Assembly (NCBI GenBank): GCA_002632355.1
Contig: NSJJ01000010.1
Location: 1 to 64,000 of the forward strand
Length of the DNA stretch: 64,000 nt
Reading direction: 5' to 3'
From: Sulfuricella denitrificans
Lineage (GTDB): Bacteria > Pseudomonadota > Gammaproteobacteria > Burkholderiales > Sulfuricellaceae
The notes beneath the pieces were generated by a model that did not search any database, was not told the DNA's origin, and saw nothing but the letters and a program-made list of their open reading frames with translations. Position numbers and translations under genes: made by a program. Positions 43,695-53,378 of this stretch are shown in pieces. The stretch's first letter is position 1; each line of letters starts with the position of its first letter.

Positions 43695-44428
43695 ATTTCG
43701 TGGTCGTGATTCCGGCCTTCAACGAGGTTCACACCATCCGTGAAGTGGCGAAACTGGCCTTGCAGCAATGCGCCCAGGTCATCGTGGTGGACGACGGTTC
43801 GCAGGACGGCACGGCGCAGCAGCTGGACGGCCTGCCGGTCAACCTGATTCGCAACCCCGTCAACCTCGGCAAGGCCGCCAGCCTGTGGCGTGGCATGCAG
43901 GCCGCGCTGAAGCCCGGTGTGGCGGGGGTGATGACCCTGGACGGAGACGGCCAGCACGACCCGCGCGACATTCCGCGCCTGCTGGCAGTCGCAGAAAAAT
44001 ACCCGGCCCACATCGTGATCGGCTCGCGCCTGCACGAGAAGGCCAACATCCCGCGACGCCGTTACCTGGCCAACCGCTTCGCCAATTTCTGGATCGCCTG
44101 GGCCGCGGGCTACCCCATCGCCGATTCCCAGTCCGGCTTCCGCTACTACCCGGCCGAACTGCTGCAACAAGTCACGCTAAACCACGAACCACGCCATTCC
44201 TTCGTGTTCGAGAGCGAAATCCTGATCGATGGCGGCAGGCGCGGTATCAGGAGCGTCGCCACGCCCATCGCCGCCATCTACCGTGACAATGCCCGCCCCA
44301 GCCATTTCCGCCCGGTGCTGGACATCGTGCGCATCACGCGCATGGTGGCGTGGAAGCTGTTTACGCGCGGGATGTTTGTCAGCGGCCTGTATCGCAGCCT
44401 GAGCGGCAAGGCGCTGATCGTCGAATAA
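43691..44428 (+). CDS. Family 2 glycosyltransferase
   Basis: 245 residues of the DPM1/GtrB type: VVVIPAFNEVHTIREV, VIVVDDGSQDGT, the DXD-like TLDGDGQHDPRD and RHSFVFESEILIDGGRRGIRS. A single transmembrane stretch is not obvious. In polyene-like clusters such enzymes modify or anchor the product with a sugar. The gene ends the overlapping run; a DUF3465 gene follows 13 bases later. Confidence 0.88.
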   Translation: MNFVVVIPAFNEVHTIREVAKLALQQCAQVIVVDDGSQDGTAQQLDGLPVNLIRNPVNLGKAASLWRGMQAALKPGVAGVMTLDGDGQHDPRDIPRLLAVAEKYPAHIVIGSRLHEKANIPRRRYLANRFANFWIAWAAGYPIADSQSGFRYYPAELLQQVTLNHEPRHSFVFESEILIDGGRRGIRSVATPIAAIYRDNARPSHFRPVLDIVRITRMVAWKLFTRGMFVSGLYRSLSGKALIVE

Positions 44429-44441
44429 AGAGAGAAATCAC

Positions 44442-44927
44442 ATGCATCACCAGAAAAAAAGTCGTGCGTTTATCATCCTGCTTGTGCTCGCCGGGTTCGG
44501 CATCACAGGCTGGCAGCACTTCTCGGCACCGCTGCCCGCTTCCCGTGACAGCAGCTTTTCAGCCGGAGCAACTGCAACCCATGCCAGCCAGGGCAGCGAC
44601 CCAATTTTGGCCAGCGCCTTCCAGAATCATCGCAGCAATCTGCAGATCGAAGGACAAGGCACAGTGAGCAGGGTCCTGCCGGACGATCTTGCAGGCAGCC
44701 GGCATCAGCGCTTCCTCATCCGGCTGGCTTCAGGCCAAACCCTGCTGGTGGCGCACAACATCGATCTTGCCCAAAAAATCGACGCGCTCAGGGAGGGCGA
44801 TCAGGTCGTGTTTTATGGCGAGTATGAATGGAATGCCAAGGGTGGCGTGATTCACTGGACGCATCACGATCCTTCCGGACGCCATGCCGATGGCTGGATC
44901 AGGCATGGCGGCAAGACTTACCGTTAG
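44442..44927 (+). CDS. DUF3465 family protein, exported
   Basis: 161 residues with a signal peptide or anchor (FIILLVLAGFGITGW) and the DUF3465 body: DPILASAFQNHRSNLQIEGQGTVSRVLPDDLAGSRHQRFLIRLASGQTLLVAHNIDLA, GDQVVFYGEYEWNAKGGVIHWTHHDPSGRHADGWIRHGG. The closing GGVIHWTHHDP phrase is highly conserved in the family, which is unstudied. Whether it belongs to the polyene operon is uncertain, but spacing is tight. Confidence 0.82.
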   Translation: MHHQKKSRAFIILLVLAGFGITGWQHFSAPLPASRDSSFSAGATATHASQGSDPILASAFQNHRSNLQIEGQGTVSRVLPDDLAGSRHQRFLIRLASGQTLLVAHNIDLAQKIDALREGDQVVFYGEYEWNAKGGVIHWTHHDPSGRHADGWIRHGGKTYR

Positions 44928-44932
44928 CGCCC

Positions 44933-45694
44933 TCAAGTACCGGGCAGGCGCACTTTCAGCCGAGCCGGATCGAAATGCGCCAGGCGAAAACCCCGCGCCT
45001 GCAAGGCGTTGACAATTTCCACCAGACCCTGCTGGGTAGCCGGGCGCGTATCGTGGAACACCAGCACGCAGGGGATGGACTGATCCCATTTACTCAGGAT
45101 GCCTGACACCCGCTCCACGATGGCATAGGGGGTTGCCAGCGGCGCGGCGTCGCCCGAGGAAACGCCCATGACCACCTGATACCCCGCCTCTGCCGCCGCC
45201 TGCCGTACGGCGGGCGTATCCACCAGATAAGGCGGGCGGAACAGACGCGGCGCTGCGGGGTCGAGCAGGCCTGCCGCAAGTTTTTCCCAGGTGGAAATCT
45301 CCTCCCGTACCGCTTCCGTATCATTCAGCCACGGCCAGCGGAACCAGGCATGATGCGTGCTGTGATTGCCGATCAGGTGTCCGGTGGCAAGAATCTGACG
45401 TACCAGCTCCGGGTGGGCGGCAAGACTACCCTTTTCGCTCCACATCTCATAGGGCGCGAAATATTTACGCCGCTCCACCGCATCTTGAACCGCCCCCAGC
45501 AGGAAAAAACCGGCTTTCACCGGCTGTCCGTCTTCCGCACGAATGCCTGCCAGCACATGCAATACCTTGTCCGTCGCGCCCGGCAAGGGGCCGTCGTCGA
45601 AGGTCAGCATGAATTCGCTGGCACGCGAACTGCCAGCCATCAGCAGGCCGATGGCAAGGGCAACACAAAACAGATTGCGGTACTGAAAAAACAT
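44933..45694 (-). CDS. Exported polysaccharide deacetylase
   Basis: 253 residues with a signal peptide (VALAIGLLMAGSSRASEF). NodB-homology motifs: TFDDGP (metal and catalytic Asp), HSTHH (metal His), RPPYLVDTP, and VLVFHD near the end. It removes acetyl groups from a polysaccharide or peptidoglycan sugar in the periplasm or cell surface. Convergent with the DUF3465 gene and divergent from panD; not part of either unit. Confidence 0.88.
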   Translation of the reverse strand: MFFQYRNLFCVALAIGLLMAGSSRASEFMLTFDDGPLPGATDKVLHVLAGIRAEDGQPVKAGFFLLGAVQDAVERRKYFAPYEMWSEKGSLAAHPELVRQILATGHLIGNHSTHHAWFRWPWLNDTEAVREEISTWEKLAAGLLDPAAPRLFRPPYLVDTPAVRQAAAEAGYQVVMGVSSGDAAPLATPYAIVERVSGILSKWDQSIPCVLVFHDTRPATQQGLVEIVNALQARGFRLAHFDPARLKVRLPGT

Positions 45695-45738
45695 AAGGCT
45701 CCAGAAACAGGTTGAATTTCAGCGAGGAACGCCTGATT

Positions 45739-45767
45739 TTGAAATACATGCAATTGCGGATTATAAT
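45739..45767 (+). promoter_or_regulatory. Promoter of panD
   Basis: TTGAAA at 45739-45744 and TATAAT at 45762-45767 with a 17-base spacer, 36 bases before the panD start. Very close to the sigma-70 consensus. Confidence 0.75.
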
Positions 45768-45802
45768 ACATGCCCTTTGTCCCTGTTTTGAGGGGGAGCT
45801 TC

Positions 45803-46183
45803 ATGCAACGAACCATGCTCAAATCGAAACTGCATCGCGTCACGGTGACTCACTCCGAGCTTCACTACGAAGGCTCCTGCGCGATCGATGAGACCTTGCT
45901 GGAAGCCGCTGACATTCGCGAATACCAGCAGATCGAGATTTACAACATCACCAATGGCGAACGTTTCACCACCTACGCCATTCGTGCCCAGCGCGATTCC
46001 GGCGTGATCTCGATCAACGGCGCCGCTGCGCACAAGGCCAATCCCGGCGACATGATCATCATCGCCACTTACGCCGTGTACAACGAACTGGAATTGCAGA
46101 AATTCCAGCCGGAGCTGGTGTACGTGGACGCCAACAACCGCATCGTGGACAGGCGCAGGGAAATTCCGGTGCAGGCCGCCTGA
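45803..46183 (+). CDS. panD: Aspartate 1-decarboxylase
   Basis: 126 residues; start at 45803 ([17 protein letters not shown]) after AGGGGGAG. The self-cleavage site [10 protein letters not shown] (Gly24-Ser25) generates the pyruvoyl group; [15 protein letters not shown] and [18 protein letters not shown] complete the fold. It makes beta-alanine for panC. Monocistronic, with its own promoter and terminator, 15.6 kb from panBC. Confidence 0.96.
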   Translation: MQRTMLKSKLHRVTVTHSELHYEGSCAIDETLLEAADIREYQQIEIYNITNGERFTTYAIRAQRDSGVISINGAAAHKANPGDMIIIATYAVYNELELQKFQPELVYVDANNRIVDRRREIPVQAA

Positions 46184-46203
46184 AAAGCGGGCCATTAAAT
46201 AAT

Positions 46204-46238
46204 AAAAGGGCAGTCTGGAAACAGGCTGCCCTTTTTAT
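46204..46238 (+). terminator. Intrinsic terminator of panD
   Basis: AGGGCAG/CTGCCCT stem with an inner CTG/CAG pair and a short loop, followed by a run of T residues, 20 bases after the panD stop. It could also act on the opposite strand for the tpsB gene, given A residues to its left. Confidence 0.85.
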
Positions 46239-46245
46239 TTGACGA

Positions 46246-46269
46246 GGCGCTTTGCGCTTCGCAATGACG
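46246..46269. repeat. REP-like sequence, partial
   Basis: GGCGCTTTGCGCTTCGCAATGACG matches the right half of the widespread CGTCATTGCGA-type repeat; a second relative occurs at 57153-57180. Confidence 0.4.
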
Positions 46270-46276
46270 ATTAAAT

Positions 46277-47965
46277 CTAGAACTGGTAGCTGAAACGGAA
46301 GTGTACGCCATCATCCTGCAGATCGTGGCCGGGATTCTGCACAGTACGCAAAGCCCTGGCCAGGTAAAGCTGCCCATGCAGATCCGGCCTGGGATTCCAT
46401 AGCAAACCCAGGCCGGCGCTACCGATATCCACCGGGTAGGCTTCTTCACGACCGGCGTTCCAGCCCCGGCCATAATCGGAAAAAACGGCCCATTGCCAAG
46501 AATTTTCCCTCTCCGCCTCCGCAAACAGCGGGCGGCGGTACTCCGCAGACGTAACAAAGCCCTTGTCCCGCAGAAGCTGGTTTTCCCGGTAGCCCCTTAC
46601 ACTGTTCGCCCCGCCCAGACCGAACTTGCTGACCGGAAGGAGCGACTGGCGTGTCCACTGGGTATCGAAGCGGAAAATGACCTGACCCCGGTCGGCAAAA
46701 CGCCGCGCCCACTGGAACTGCCCAAGCCAGGCAAAATAATGGTCGTCCGGCCCATAGCCGTCCTGCCGGGGCAGTGCGTTGGTGCTTGCAAGGCTGAAGG
46801 TGGAGCGAAAGGCCATAACCCGATCCGGAGTCCGGGTCAGCCAGTCCTGCGAAAAGCGCCAGACATGTTCGACGCTATGTCCTTCCGGAATGCCAGCAGA
46901 AAAGGAAAATGGCACCCCGAGCAGCGAGGTATCGCTACGACGATCATCGTAGCTCAGCCCCAGAACCATGGACTGCGCCGGAGTCTGCCATAAGGGATGG
47001 GTCAGGCCGAGTGTGGTCGTCTCTGTTTCGCTGCGGATATCCAGATGGGTAAAAGGCGCTTCCACCACCAGGGAAGGGGTCTTGCCATAGCGCAGGAAAA
47101 CCGAAGTGTCACTGGCATTGAGGGGAAGAGTGTAGCCTGCCATGTAATCGTCCAGACCCGTGCTGAAACCGTATTTGGCCTCAAGAGTATCGCCCCGCCC
47201 GGTCAGGTTGCGATGGGTGGCGAAAAGCTCAGTGTAATACCCGCCCACGCTGGGAGAGCGGTAATTGCTGAAGGCCGCGGTGAAGGCATAAGGCCGCGCC
47301 TCTTTTACCGCGACGTTCAGGGCCCCATCTCCCAAGCGGGGTCCGGGAAGCAATTCGGCATTGATCTGCTCCACCAGGCCGCCTTGCAGCAGCAACTGCA
47401 GCCGCTGCTGCAGGCTGTTGGCATTCAGGGGGGTTCCCGCACCCAGTTCGATGCGTTCCCGCAGGTAAGCATCTTTCAGCCTTTCGTTTCCGCTGATGTG
47501 GATACCCGTCAGCCTGCCCTCCAGGATGCGGAAGGTTACCACGCCATCCCTGACTTCCTGATCCGGCAGGACAGCGCCAGAATTGATATAGCCCGCAGCG
47601 AGATAAAACAGGCTGATACGGTGACGCAGTTCCTCAAGTTCGGCCGAGCTGAGGGTGCGATTTTCGTAGGGTTCGGCCAGCTGGCGCAGCTGCGGCTCGA
47701 AAGAAGCCGAATGCCCCTCGAAGCGGATCTGCCTCACCTGCACCCGGATGCCCTCGGACAAGCGCCCCGGCTCACCCGGCACAGCCGTTTGCGGCAGGCT
47801 CAGGGCAGCTTCTGCCGGATCGCGGAAAGCAGGCAATTCGGGGCGTGTCGAACCCGGACGCTCAATCTGCTCGACTCCCGCAGCCATAGCTGGAAATATG
47901 AAAAAACCGGCCAGCAGTGCCGCGGCCCACGGCAGCATTGCGAGAATGAATGTTTTTTGTCCCAT
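46277..47965 (-). CDS. TpsB-type outer membrane transporter (FhaC/ShlB family)
   Basis: 562 residues. Signal peptide (ILAMLPWAAALLAGFFIFPAMAAG), two POTRA-like regions (GIRVQVRQIRFEGHS..., VVTFRILEGRLTGIHISGNERLKDAYLRERIEL) and a 16-strand beta barrel with the VRGYRENQLL motif of the family's lid loop and a final beta-strand ending FRFSYQF with aromatic last residue. It should secrete the TpsA protein encoded 19 bases upstream on the same strand, the normal gene order. Confidence 0.93.
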   Translation of the reverse strand: MGQKTFILAMLPWAAALLAGFFIFPAMAAGVEQIERPGSTRPELPAFRDPAEAALSLPQTAVPGEPGRLSEGIRVQVRQIRFEGHSASFEPQLRQLAEPYENRTLSSAELEELRHRISLFYLAAGYINSGAVLPDQEVRDGVVTFRILEGRLTGIHISGNERLKDAYLRERIELGAGTPLNANSLQQRLQLLLQGGLVEQINAELLPGPRLGDGALNVAVKEARPYAFTAAFSNYRSPSVGGYYTELFATHRNLTGRGDTLEAKYGFSTGLDDYMAGYTLPLNASDTSVFLRYGKTPSLVVEAPFTHLDIRSETETTTLGLTHPLWQTPAQSMVLGLSYDDRRSDTSLLGVPFSFSAGIPEGHSVEHVWRFSQDWLTRTPDRVMAFRSTFSLASTNALPRQDGYGPDDHYFAWLGQFQWARRFADRGQVIFRFDTQWTRQSLLPVSKFGLGGANSVRGYRENQLLRDKGFVTSAEYRRPLFAEAERENSWQWAVFSDYGRGWNAGREEAYPVDIGSAGLGLLWNPRPDLHGQLYLARALRTVQNPGHDLQDDGVHFRFSYQF

Positions 47966-47984
47966 CAGCCGACGTCCATTATTT

Positions 47985-50861
47985 TCAGAATACGCCCGTC
48001 ATGATACCGCCCGGGCCCGGCGGAACAGCGCCCCGCCCTTTCGATATGAAGCTGCTTTCCGCTCCGTTACGGCTGGCAACGCAGGGGTCGTTGATCAACC
48101 CGCTGCGGTCAAGATAGGAAGCGGGAAGCACGACCAGACTGCCGCTGATGTCGAGCTGGGGGGCATTCACTTCCACCACACCCTCGTTGCCGGACACATT
48201 GGATGAAGCGTCCAGGTCCACGTCACCGGTGCGAAGGAACACATTGCTGTTGATGGCGATGCGCCCCCCATGACCCTGGTCGGCCCGGGCGGTAATGTCG
48301 CTATTGGCGGCCGCCGCGAAACCGTCTGCACTGATAACGACATTGCCGCCATCACCGGACCCGCCGCCCACCGAGGCAGTGATCGCACTCTGGTTGCGCA
48401 GGGCGACCGAGCGGGCGCGGAGATCGATATTGCCGCCTCCGGCATCGGCAGCACCCGTCGTCACCGTACTCCGGTCCGCCTGGAACAGGCCGTCGATATT
48501 CAGCACGACATGTCCGGCATCGCCGCGTCCGGAACTGTCCGATTTGATGCGGCTGCCATCTGAAAGCAGTAGACTCTGTGCCTCCAGCAGGATGTCCCCG
48601 GCTCTGGAGTAGCCTCCGCTCTCGGTGTTGATCAGTCCGCCTTTCATGATGATTTGCGGCGCATGCAGGCTTATCCGGCCCGCCGCGCCATCACGCGAGC
48701 CAAAAGCGGATATGGCACCGTGGTCGAGCCGAACACTATCTGCTTCAATACTGATATTGCCCTTTCCGCCATAACCCACCGAGGAACTCAAAATTCTCGC
48801 GTCGGAGAGCACATCCAGCACACCGGTCCGGATTTCGATATTTCCGGCCGCTCCGCTGCCGAAAACGCCGGTACTGGTATTGATCATGCCACCATTGCTC
48901 ATAAGCAATGCAGGCGTTTCGATGGCTATCGAACCTGCATCGCCGCTACTCCGCGTGGCGCTCTGAATTCCGCTTCTCCGGCCGCCCACTTCGCCTGATA
49001 TGGTCACGGATTCGCTGGCGCTGATGGACACCTTGCCTGCGCCACCATTCCACAGGCTGCTGCCGATGGCATCGGCACTGACATGCCCTCCGCTGAGGAG
49101 CGTCAGCCTGGCCGCATTCACGCTGAGATCGCCCGATGGCAGGTCATTCCAGGTGCGCGTGCTGATGCCGGCGCTTTGGGCTACAGTGATTTCCGGCGCC
49201 GTGACCGAAAGATTGCCGGTGAAGCTGAAAATCCCGGTGGAAACTTCTTCGTCCGGATCCGAGCCACGCGGCTCGGAACGACCGGCAAGACGGATGGTTT
49301 CCCTGGCGTTGACCGAAATCTCCCCGCTGGTGCTCTGAAAATAATAGGTACGGTTGGTCATCTTGCCACCGTCGCTGATGTCCAGCACCCCGCTGCGCAC
49401 CCTGATTGAGCCCCCCTTCCCGCCGCCCCGTGCTTCGGTATTGAACTGTCCGCCTTCGGTCAGGACGATATGGGAAGCATTTACTTCAATTGTCCCGGCA
49501 TTGCCCTTCCCCAGGCTCAGGGCATGAATGATGCCGTTCCGCTCCAGTCTGACTTCGCCGCTGTCGATCAGGATCGTGCCTGCATTGCCGGTTCCGTCCG
49601 TGGCGGACTGGATGCTGCCGCCCGAGACCAGCAGGCGCCCCGCGCCGATGCGCAATGTTCCGGCATTCCCGCTGCCCTGGGTGTTGTTGAGAATGAAGCT
49701 CCGCTCTCCGCCCGTAACATCGCCCTCCACCAGGATCGTACCGCTGGCGATAATCCCGGTATCGCCGCCGTGCCCGCTTGCGCTGCTGGTAACGGAATTG
49801 GCAATCCGGCTGCCGCTCTTCAGCTCAAGATCGCTCACCTGCACGGAAATCGTGCCGCCCTCACCCCTGCCGAAAGTGCTGCTATCGATCTCGCTGCCAT
49901 TGACAGCGCTAAGCTTGCCCGCCTCAATGCGGACATTGCCCCCCCGCTCGGCGCTGTCGGTCGCACTCTGTACCACCGCCCCATCCAGAACCACCTCGCC
50001 GGAGCGGATATCGACACCGCCATTCACGCCGCTGCTCTGGGAAAGAAGAAAGCTGTCTTTCACCTGCAACTGTCCAGAGCGGATGACGACCCGCCCGCCG
50101 CTACCAGAAGCGCTGACACGTTCTCCGCCAGAAATTTCAAGCTTGCCCAAAGAAGGGCGAACGCCCTGCGGCAAAGCCTCGCCATCGAGGCCCAGCTCAC
50201 CCGATCCGGCCACGGCATAAAGCCCGATCCGGCCCGAGGGTGCGGAAAGGCTGCCGTTCCCGCTGATCTGCATACCCCCGCCCGCCAGCACGATTCCCCG
50301 GGTAGCCCCCACTTCCAGGCGGCTGCCGCTGAGCGTCAGGCTCCCCATATTGCCGCCGACAAAGCCGAAGGCCGCCGGTGGCGCCGCAGTCAGCCGGGAT
50401 TCGCCCCCACCGGTCGCGTCGAAACGGTTGCCGTCCGCCAGCTTGAGGTAACTTGCGGTACTGGCATAGAAAGAGCCGGAAACATCCAGACTGGCATGGG
50501 GGCCGAACATCATGCCGTTCGGATTGATCAGGAACAGATTCGCGCCTGGAATGGTGGACTGAAGCAGGCCGTCAATAGTGGAAGGGCCGCCGGTCACCCG
50601 GCCGATGATATTGGCCACGGAACCGGGCCCGCTGAAGGTGGCACTTTCGCCCTGACTGAGGTTGAGCGTATGAAAGCTGTGAAACAAATTGGCATCGACC
50701 TGACGGCCAAGTTCCGCGCCAACGACATACCGCGGGCCGGACAGGGCATCGCTGCGGCCCAGGGAACCATCCAGCACAACCTCGCTCCAGGCCATCAGGG
50801 GCAGCACCCACCCCAGCCCGATTGCACCACAGAAAAGGAAGCCTTGTTTCGACATGGCCAT
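47985..50861 (-). CDS. TpsA exoprotein, filamentous haemagglutinin-like adhesin
   Basis: 958 residues; ATG at 50861 (MAMSKQGFLF) preferred over an in-frame GTG because AGGG lies 5 bases before it. Signal peptide, then the TPS secretion domain (about 30-260) with VANIIGRVTGGPSTIDGLLQS and LFLINPNGMMFGPHASLDVSGSFYAST, and a long beta-helix of degenerate repeats rich in GGxI/GDAGSI/ISVNA phrases. The C-terminal part contains a single Cys (NDPCVASRNG), a tail reported in cyanobacterial TPS proteins that accompany CHAT genes. Function: large secreted or surface adhesin. Confidence 0.9.
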   Translation of the reverse strand: MAMSKQGFLFCGAIGLGWVLPLMAWSEVVLDGSLGRSDALSGPRYVVGAELGRQVDANLFHSFHTLNLSQGESATFSGPGSVANIIGRVTGGPSTIDGLLQSTIPGANLFLINPNGMMFGPHASLDVSGSFYASTASYLKLADGNRFDATGGGESRLTAAPPAAFGFVGGNMGSLTLSGSRLEVGATRGIVLAGGGMQISGNGSLSAPSGRIGLYAVAGSGELGLDGEALPQGVRPSLGKLEISGGERVSASGSGGRVVIRSGQLQVKDSFLLSQSSGVNGGVDIRSGEVVLDGAVVQSATDSAERGGNVRIEAGKLSAVNGSEIDSSTFGRGEGGTISVQVSDLELKSGSRIANSVTSSASGHGGDTGIIASGTILVEGDVTGGERSFILNNTQGSGNAGTLRIGAGRLLVSGGSIQSATDGTGNAGTILIDSGEVRLERNGIIHALSLGKGNAGTIEVNASHIVLTEGGQFNTEARGGGKGGSIRVRSGVLDISDGGKMTNRTYYFQSTSGEISVNARETIRLAGRSEPRGSDPDEEVSTGIFSFTGNLSVTAPEITVAQSAGISTRTWNDLPSGDLSVNAARLTLLSGGHVSADAIGSSLWNGGAGKVSISASESVTISGEVGGRRSGIQSATRSSGDAGSIAIETPALLMSNGGMINTSTGVFGSGAAGNIEIRTGVLDVLSDARILSSSVGYGGKGNISIEADSVRLDHGAISAFGSRDGAAGRISLHAPQIIMKGGLINTESGGYSRAGDILLEAQSLLLSDGSRIKSDSSGRGDAGHVVLNIDGLFQADRSTVTTGAADAGGGNIDLRARSVALRNQSAITASVGGGSGDGGNVVISADGFAAAANSDITARADQGHGGRIAINSNVFLRTGDVDLDASSNVSGNEGVVEVNAPQLDISGSLVVLPASYLDRSGLINDPCVASRNGAESSFISKGRGAVPPGPGGIMTGVF

Positions 50862-51099
50862 TTTCACCCTTTACTCGTTTCGCGATACCACATGTCTAAT
50901 TTACCCCAAATAATCCATTAGGACACGAGATGTTGGCGAGCGGGTAACCGCCGGCATATTCCTAGCAAGTGCACTCGTGCAGCACTCGCAGAGCCGCCTG
51001 GTGAATTGATTGGGTTTGACATACTGCATTGATAATGCGCCAGCCATGGAGTAAATTCCAGACATAGTTCCGGCCGGCGAATTGAGGAAATCCCCTATC

Positions 51100-53334
51100 A
51101 TGTCCCGCTCCTTGCACTTTTTTGTGCTTGTATTCTGCCTATGCGCAGCTTTTCCCGGTTTTGCTGCTGACACGGCAACGGCCAGCCGTTTGCAGCAACA
51201 GGGCCAGTTCGAAGCTGCTGCCGGTGAGTGGGAAACACTTGCCCAGCGCTATTCTCTCGAGAAAAATTTAATTGCACAGGCTCATGCCCTGCTCGGCCAG
51301 GGTGAATCGCTGAGTGCGCTAGGCATGGCCCCTGCATCCTTGACGGTGCTGAAACAGGCGCTGGCGATATCCGGTACGGATACTGCCCTGCGGGCAAAAA
51401 TCCTTGGCGCCATGGCACAGTGCAAGCTGATGCTCGGCAAACAGGAAGACGCAGAAGCGCTTTTGCAGTCCGGCATGGCCCTGGCAAGGGAAAGCGGACG
51501 TGACGACCTGATCGCCTCCGTTCTCGGCAGCCTGGGCCTTCTGCACGAGACCCGGAAAAATCAGGAACAGGCGCTTCAGGAATACCAAGCGGCCGCAGAC
51601 AAGGCGCGCGACGCGAGCCAGCCTTTATTGCACGCCCAGTCTCTCGGCAATGCCGCGCGCACAGCGCTGGCGCTGGACGATAGCAAGCTGGCGGGCAGCC
51701 TGACCAGGCAGTCGCTGGAGGCCTGCAAGCGCCTGGAAGACGGCCATGACAAAGCCTATCTCCTGATTTCCCTGGGACAACTCCTGCGGCGACTGGACAA
51801 GGACGACACCCGTGCCGGCCAGACACTTCGCCAGGCACTGGTCGTGGCCGATGCCATCGGCGACAGACGGGCGAAATCCTATGCGCTCGGTGATCTTGCC
51901 CAGATTGCCGCCGAACAATCCGACCCGTCAAATGCGGATACCCTTTACCAGCGTGCGATTTTTGCCGCACAGGAAGTGGGTGCAGGGGAAATCCTGTACC
52001 GATGGCACTGGCAGCAAGGACGGCTACAGCACAGCAGGGGAAATACCGATGGCGCCATTGCATCCTATCGCCGCGCCGTATTCCATCTCCAGACCATCCG
52101 TGCCGACCTGGGCATGGGCGTCGCGAGGACATCATCCTTCCGCGAAGTGCTCGGCCCGCTCTATTTCGAACTGGCGGATCTGCTGCTCAGACGCGCAGCG
52201 GCTGAGCCCGTGGCAGAAGCAAAACAGAAGCTTCTCGGCGAAGCGCGAGCCACCGTGGAGCAGTCAAAGGAAGCGGAACTGCAGGATTACTTCCAGGATA
52301 GCTGCGTCGCCGCCCGGCGCAACCGTCCGGGAACAGCCCGCTTTGGCAACGAAGTGGCCGTAATCTACCCGATTCTGTTACCGGACCGCCTAGAAATCCT
52401 GGCTGATTTCTCCAGCGGCATAGCGCAATTCACCGTCGCCGTCCCTTCTGCCCGGGTCATTGAGGAAATCCGTATTTTCCGCACCCTGCTGGAAAAACGT
52501 ACCACCCGGCAATACCTGCCTCACGGGCAGGCCCTTTACCGCTGGCTGATCGCACCGCTGGAGGGGGAGCTGCATGCACGCCAGATCAGCACCCTGATCT
52601 TCGTCCCGGACGGCGCCCTTCGCACCATCCCCATGGCTGCGCTCCACGACGACACCCGCTTTCTCGCCGAACGCTACGCCATCGCCACCACCCCGAGCCT
52701 GAGCCTGACCGACATGGGGCCCCCGCGTACTGCCGGCGGACGGGCGCTGCTTAACGGACTCACCCTGCCGGTCCAGGGATACGCCGGGCTGCCCAACGTG
52801 GAAGCCGAGCTCCAGGCCGTGGGTCATTATTTCGCGGGCAAGACCTTGCAGGACAAGCAATACCTGGTCGGCAATGTACAGGAGGAACTGAGCGAAACGC
52901 CCTATTCGGTAGTGCATATTGCTTCCCACGGGCAGTTCGAGGGCGATGTAAAACAGACTTTCCTGCTTACCTACGATGGCAGGCTGACCATGGATTTACT
53001 GGAAAAACTGATCTCTCCCGGCCGCCAGCGCAACCAGCCTATCTCCCTGCTGACCCTGAGCGCCTGCCAGACTGCTGCCGGCGATGACCGAGCGGCCCTG
53101 GGCCTGGCGGGGGTATCCGTCAAGGCAGGGGCCAGCAGCGCCCTCGCCTCTCTCTGGTTCATCAACGACCAGTCGGCCACGCTGCTGGTTTCCGAGTTCT
53201 ACCACCGCCTGAGTCAGCCCGCCACCTCCAAGGCCGAGGCCCTGCGGGGCGCCCAGATGAAGCTTCTGGCCGACAAGCGCTTCAATCATCCGGGCTACTG
53301 GTCGCCCTTCCTTCTGATCGGGAGCTGGCTATAG
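51100..53334 (+). CDS. TPR-CHAT caspase-like protease, exported
   Basis: 744 residues. The ATG at 51100 gives a signal peptide (SLHFFVLVFCLCAAFPGFAAD), so the protein is probably periplasmic. About seven TPR-like helical repeats occupy 30-360 (AHALLGQGESLSALGMAPASLTVLKQAL, ...). The C-terminal CHAT peptidase has its His 610 (VHIASHG) and Cys 656 (LTLSACQTA), the caspase-type dyad of clan CD. Substrates are unknown. It is divergent from tpsA and overlaps no other gene; the CHASE2 cyclase follows 44 bases later. Confidence 0.9.
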   Translation: MSRSLHFFVLVFCLCAAFPGFAADTATASRLQQQGQFEAAAGEWETLAQRYSLEKNLIAQAHALLGQGESLSALGMAPASLTVLKQALAISGTDTALRAKILGAMAQCKLMLGKQEDAEALLQSGMALARESGRDDLIASVLGSLGLLHETRKNQEQALQEYQAAADKARDASQPLLHAQSLGNAARTALALDDSKLAGSLTRQSLEACKRLEDGHDKAYLLISLGQLLRRLDKDDTRAGQTLRQALVVADAIGDRRAKSYALGDLAQIAAEQSDPSNADTLYQRAIFAAQEVGAGEILYRWHWQQGRLQHSRGNTDGAIASYRRAVFHLQTIRADLGMGVARTSSFREVLGPLYFELADLLLRRAAAEPVAEAKQKLLGEARATVEQSKEAELQDYFQDSCVAARRNRPGTARFGNEVAVIYPILLPDRLEILADFSSGIAQFTVAVPSARVIEEIRIFRTLLEKRTTRQYLPHGQALYRWLIAPLEGELHARQISTLIFVPDGALRTIPMAALHDDTRFLAERYAIATTPSLSLTDMGPPRTAGGRALLNGLTLPVQGYAGLPNVEAELQAVGHYFAGKTLQDKQYLVGNVQEELSETPYSVVHIASHGQFEGDVKQTFLLTYDGRLTMDLLEKLISPGRQRNQPISLLTLSACQTAAGDDRAALGLAGVSVKAGASSALASLWFINDQSATLLVSEFYHRLSQPATSKAEALRGAQMKLLADKRFNHPGYWSPFLLIGSWL

Positions 53335-53378
53335 AAAGCTCATCGCGCGTTTGGTGCAACAGGCTGGGCTCACCCCTC

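Noticed and set aside
49470..50921. 483-residue open frame on the plus strand across tpsA
   Set aside because: It is the antisense of the TPS domain and beta-helix; composition is Ala/Arg/Gly-rich and no ribosome site or motif is present, as expected for a shadow frame in GC-rich coding DNA.
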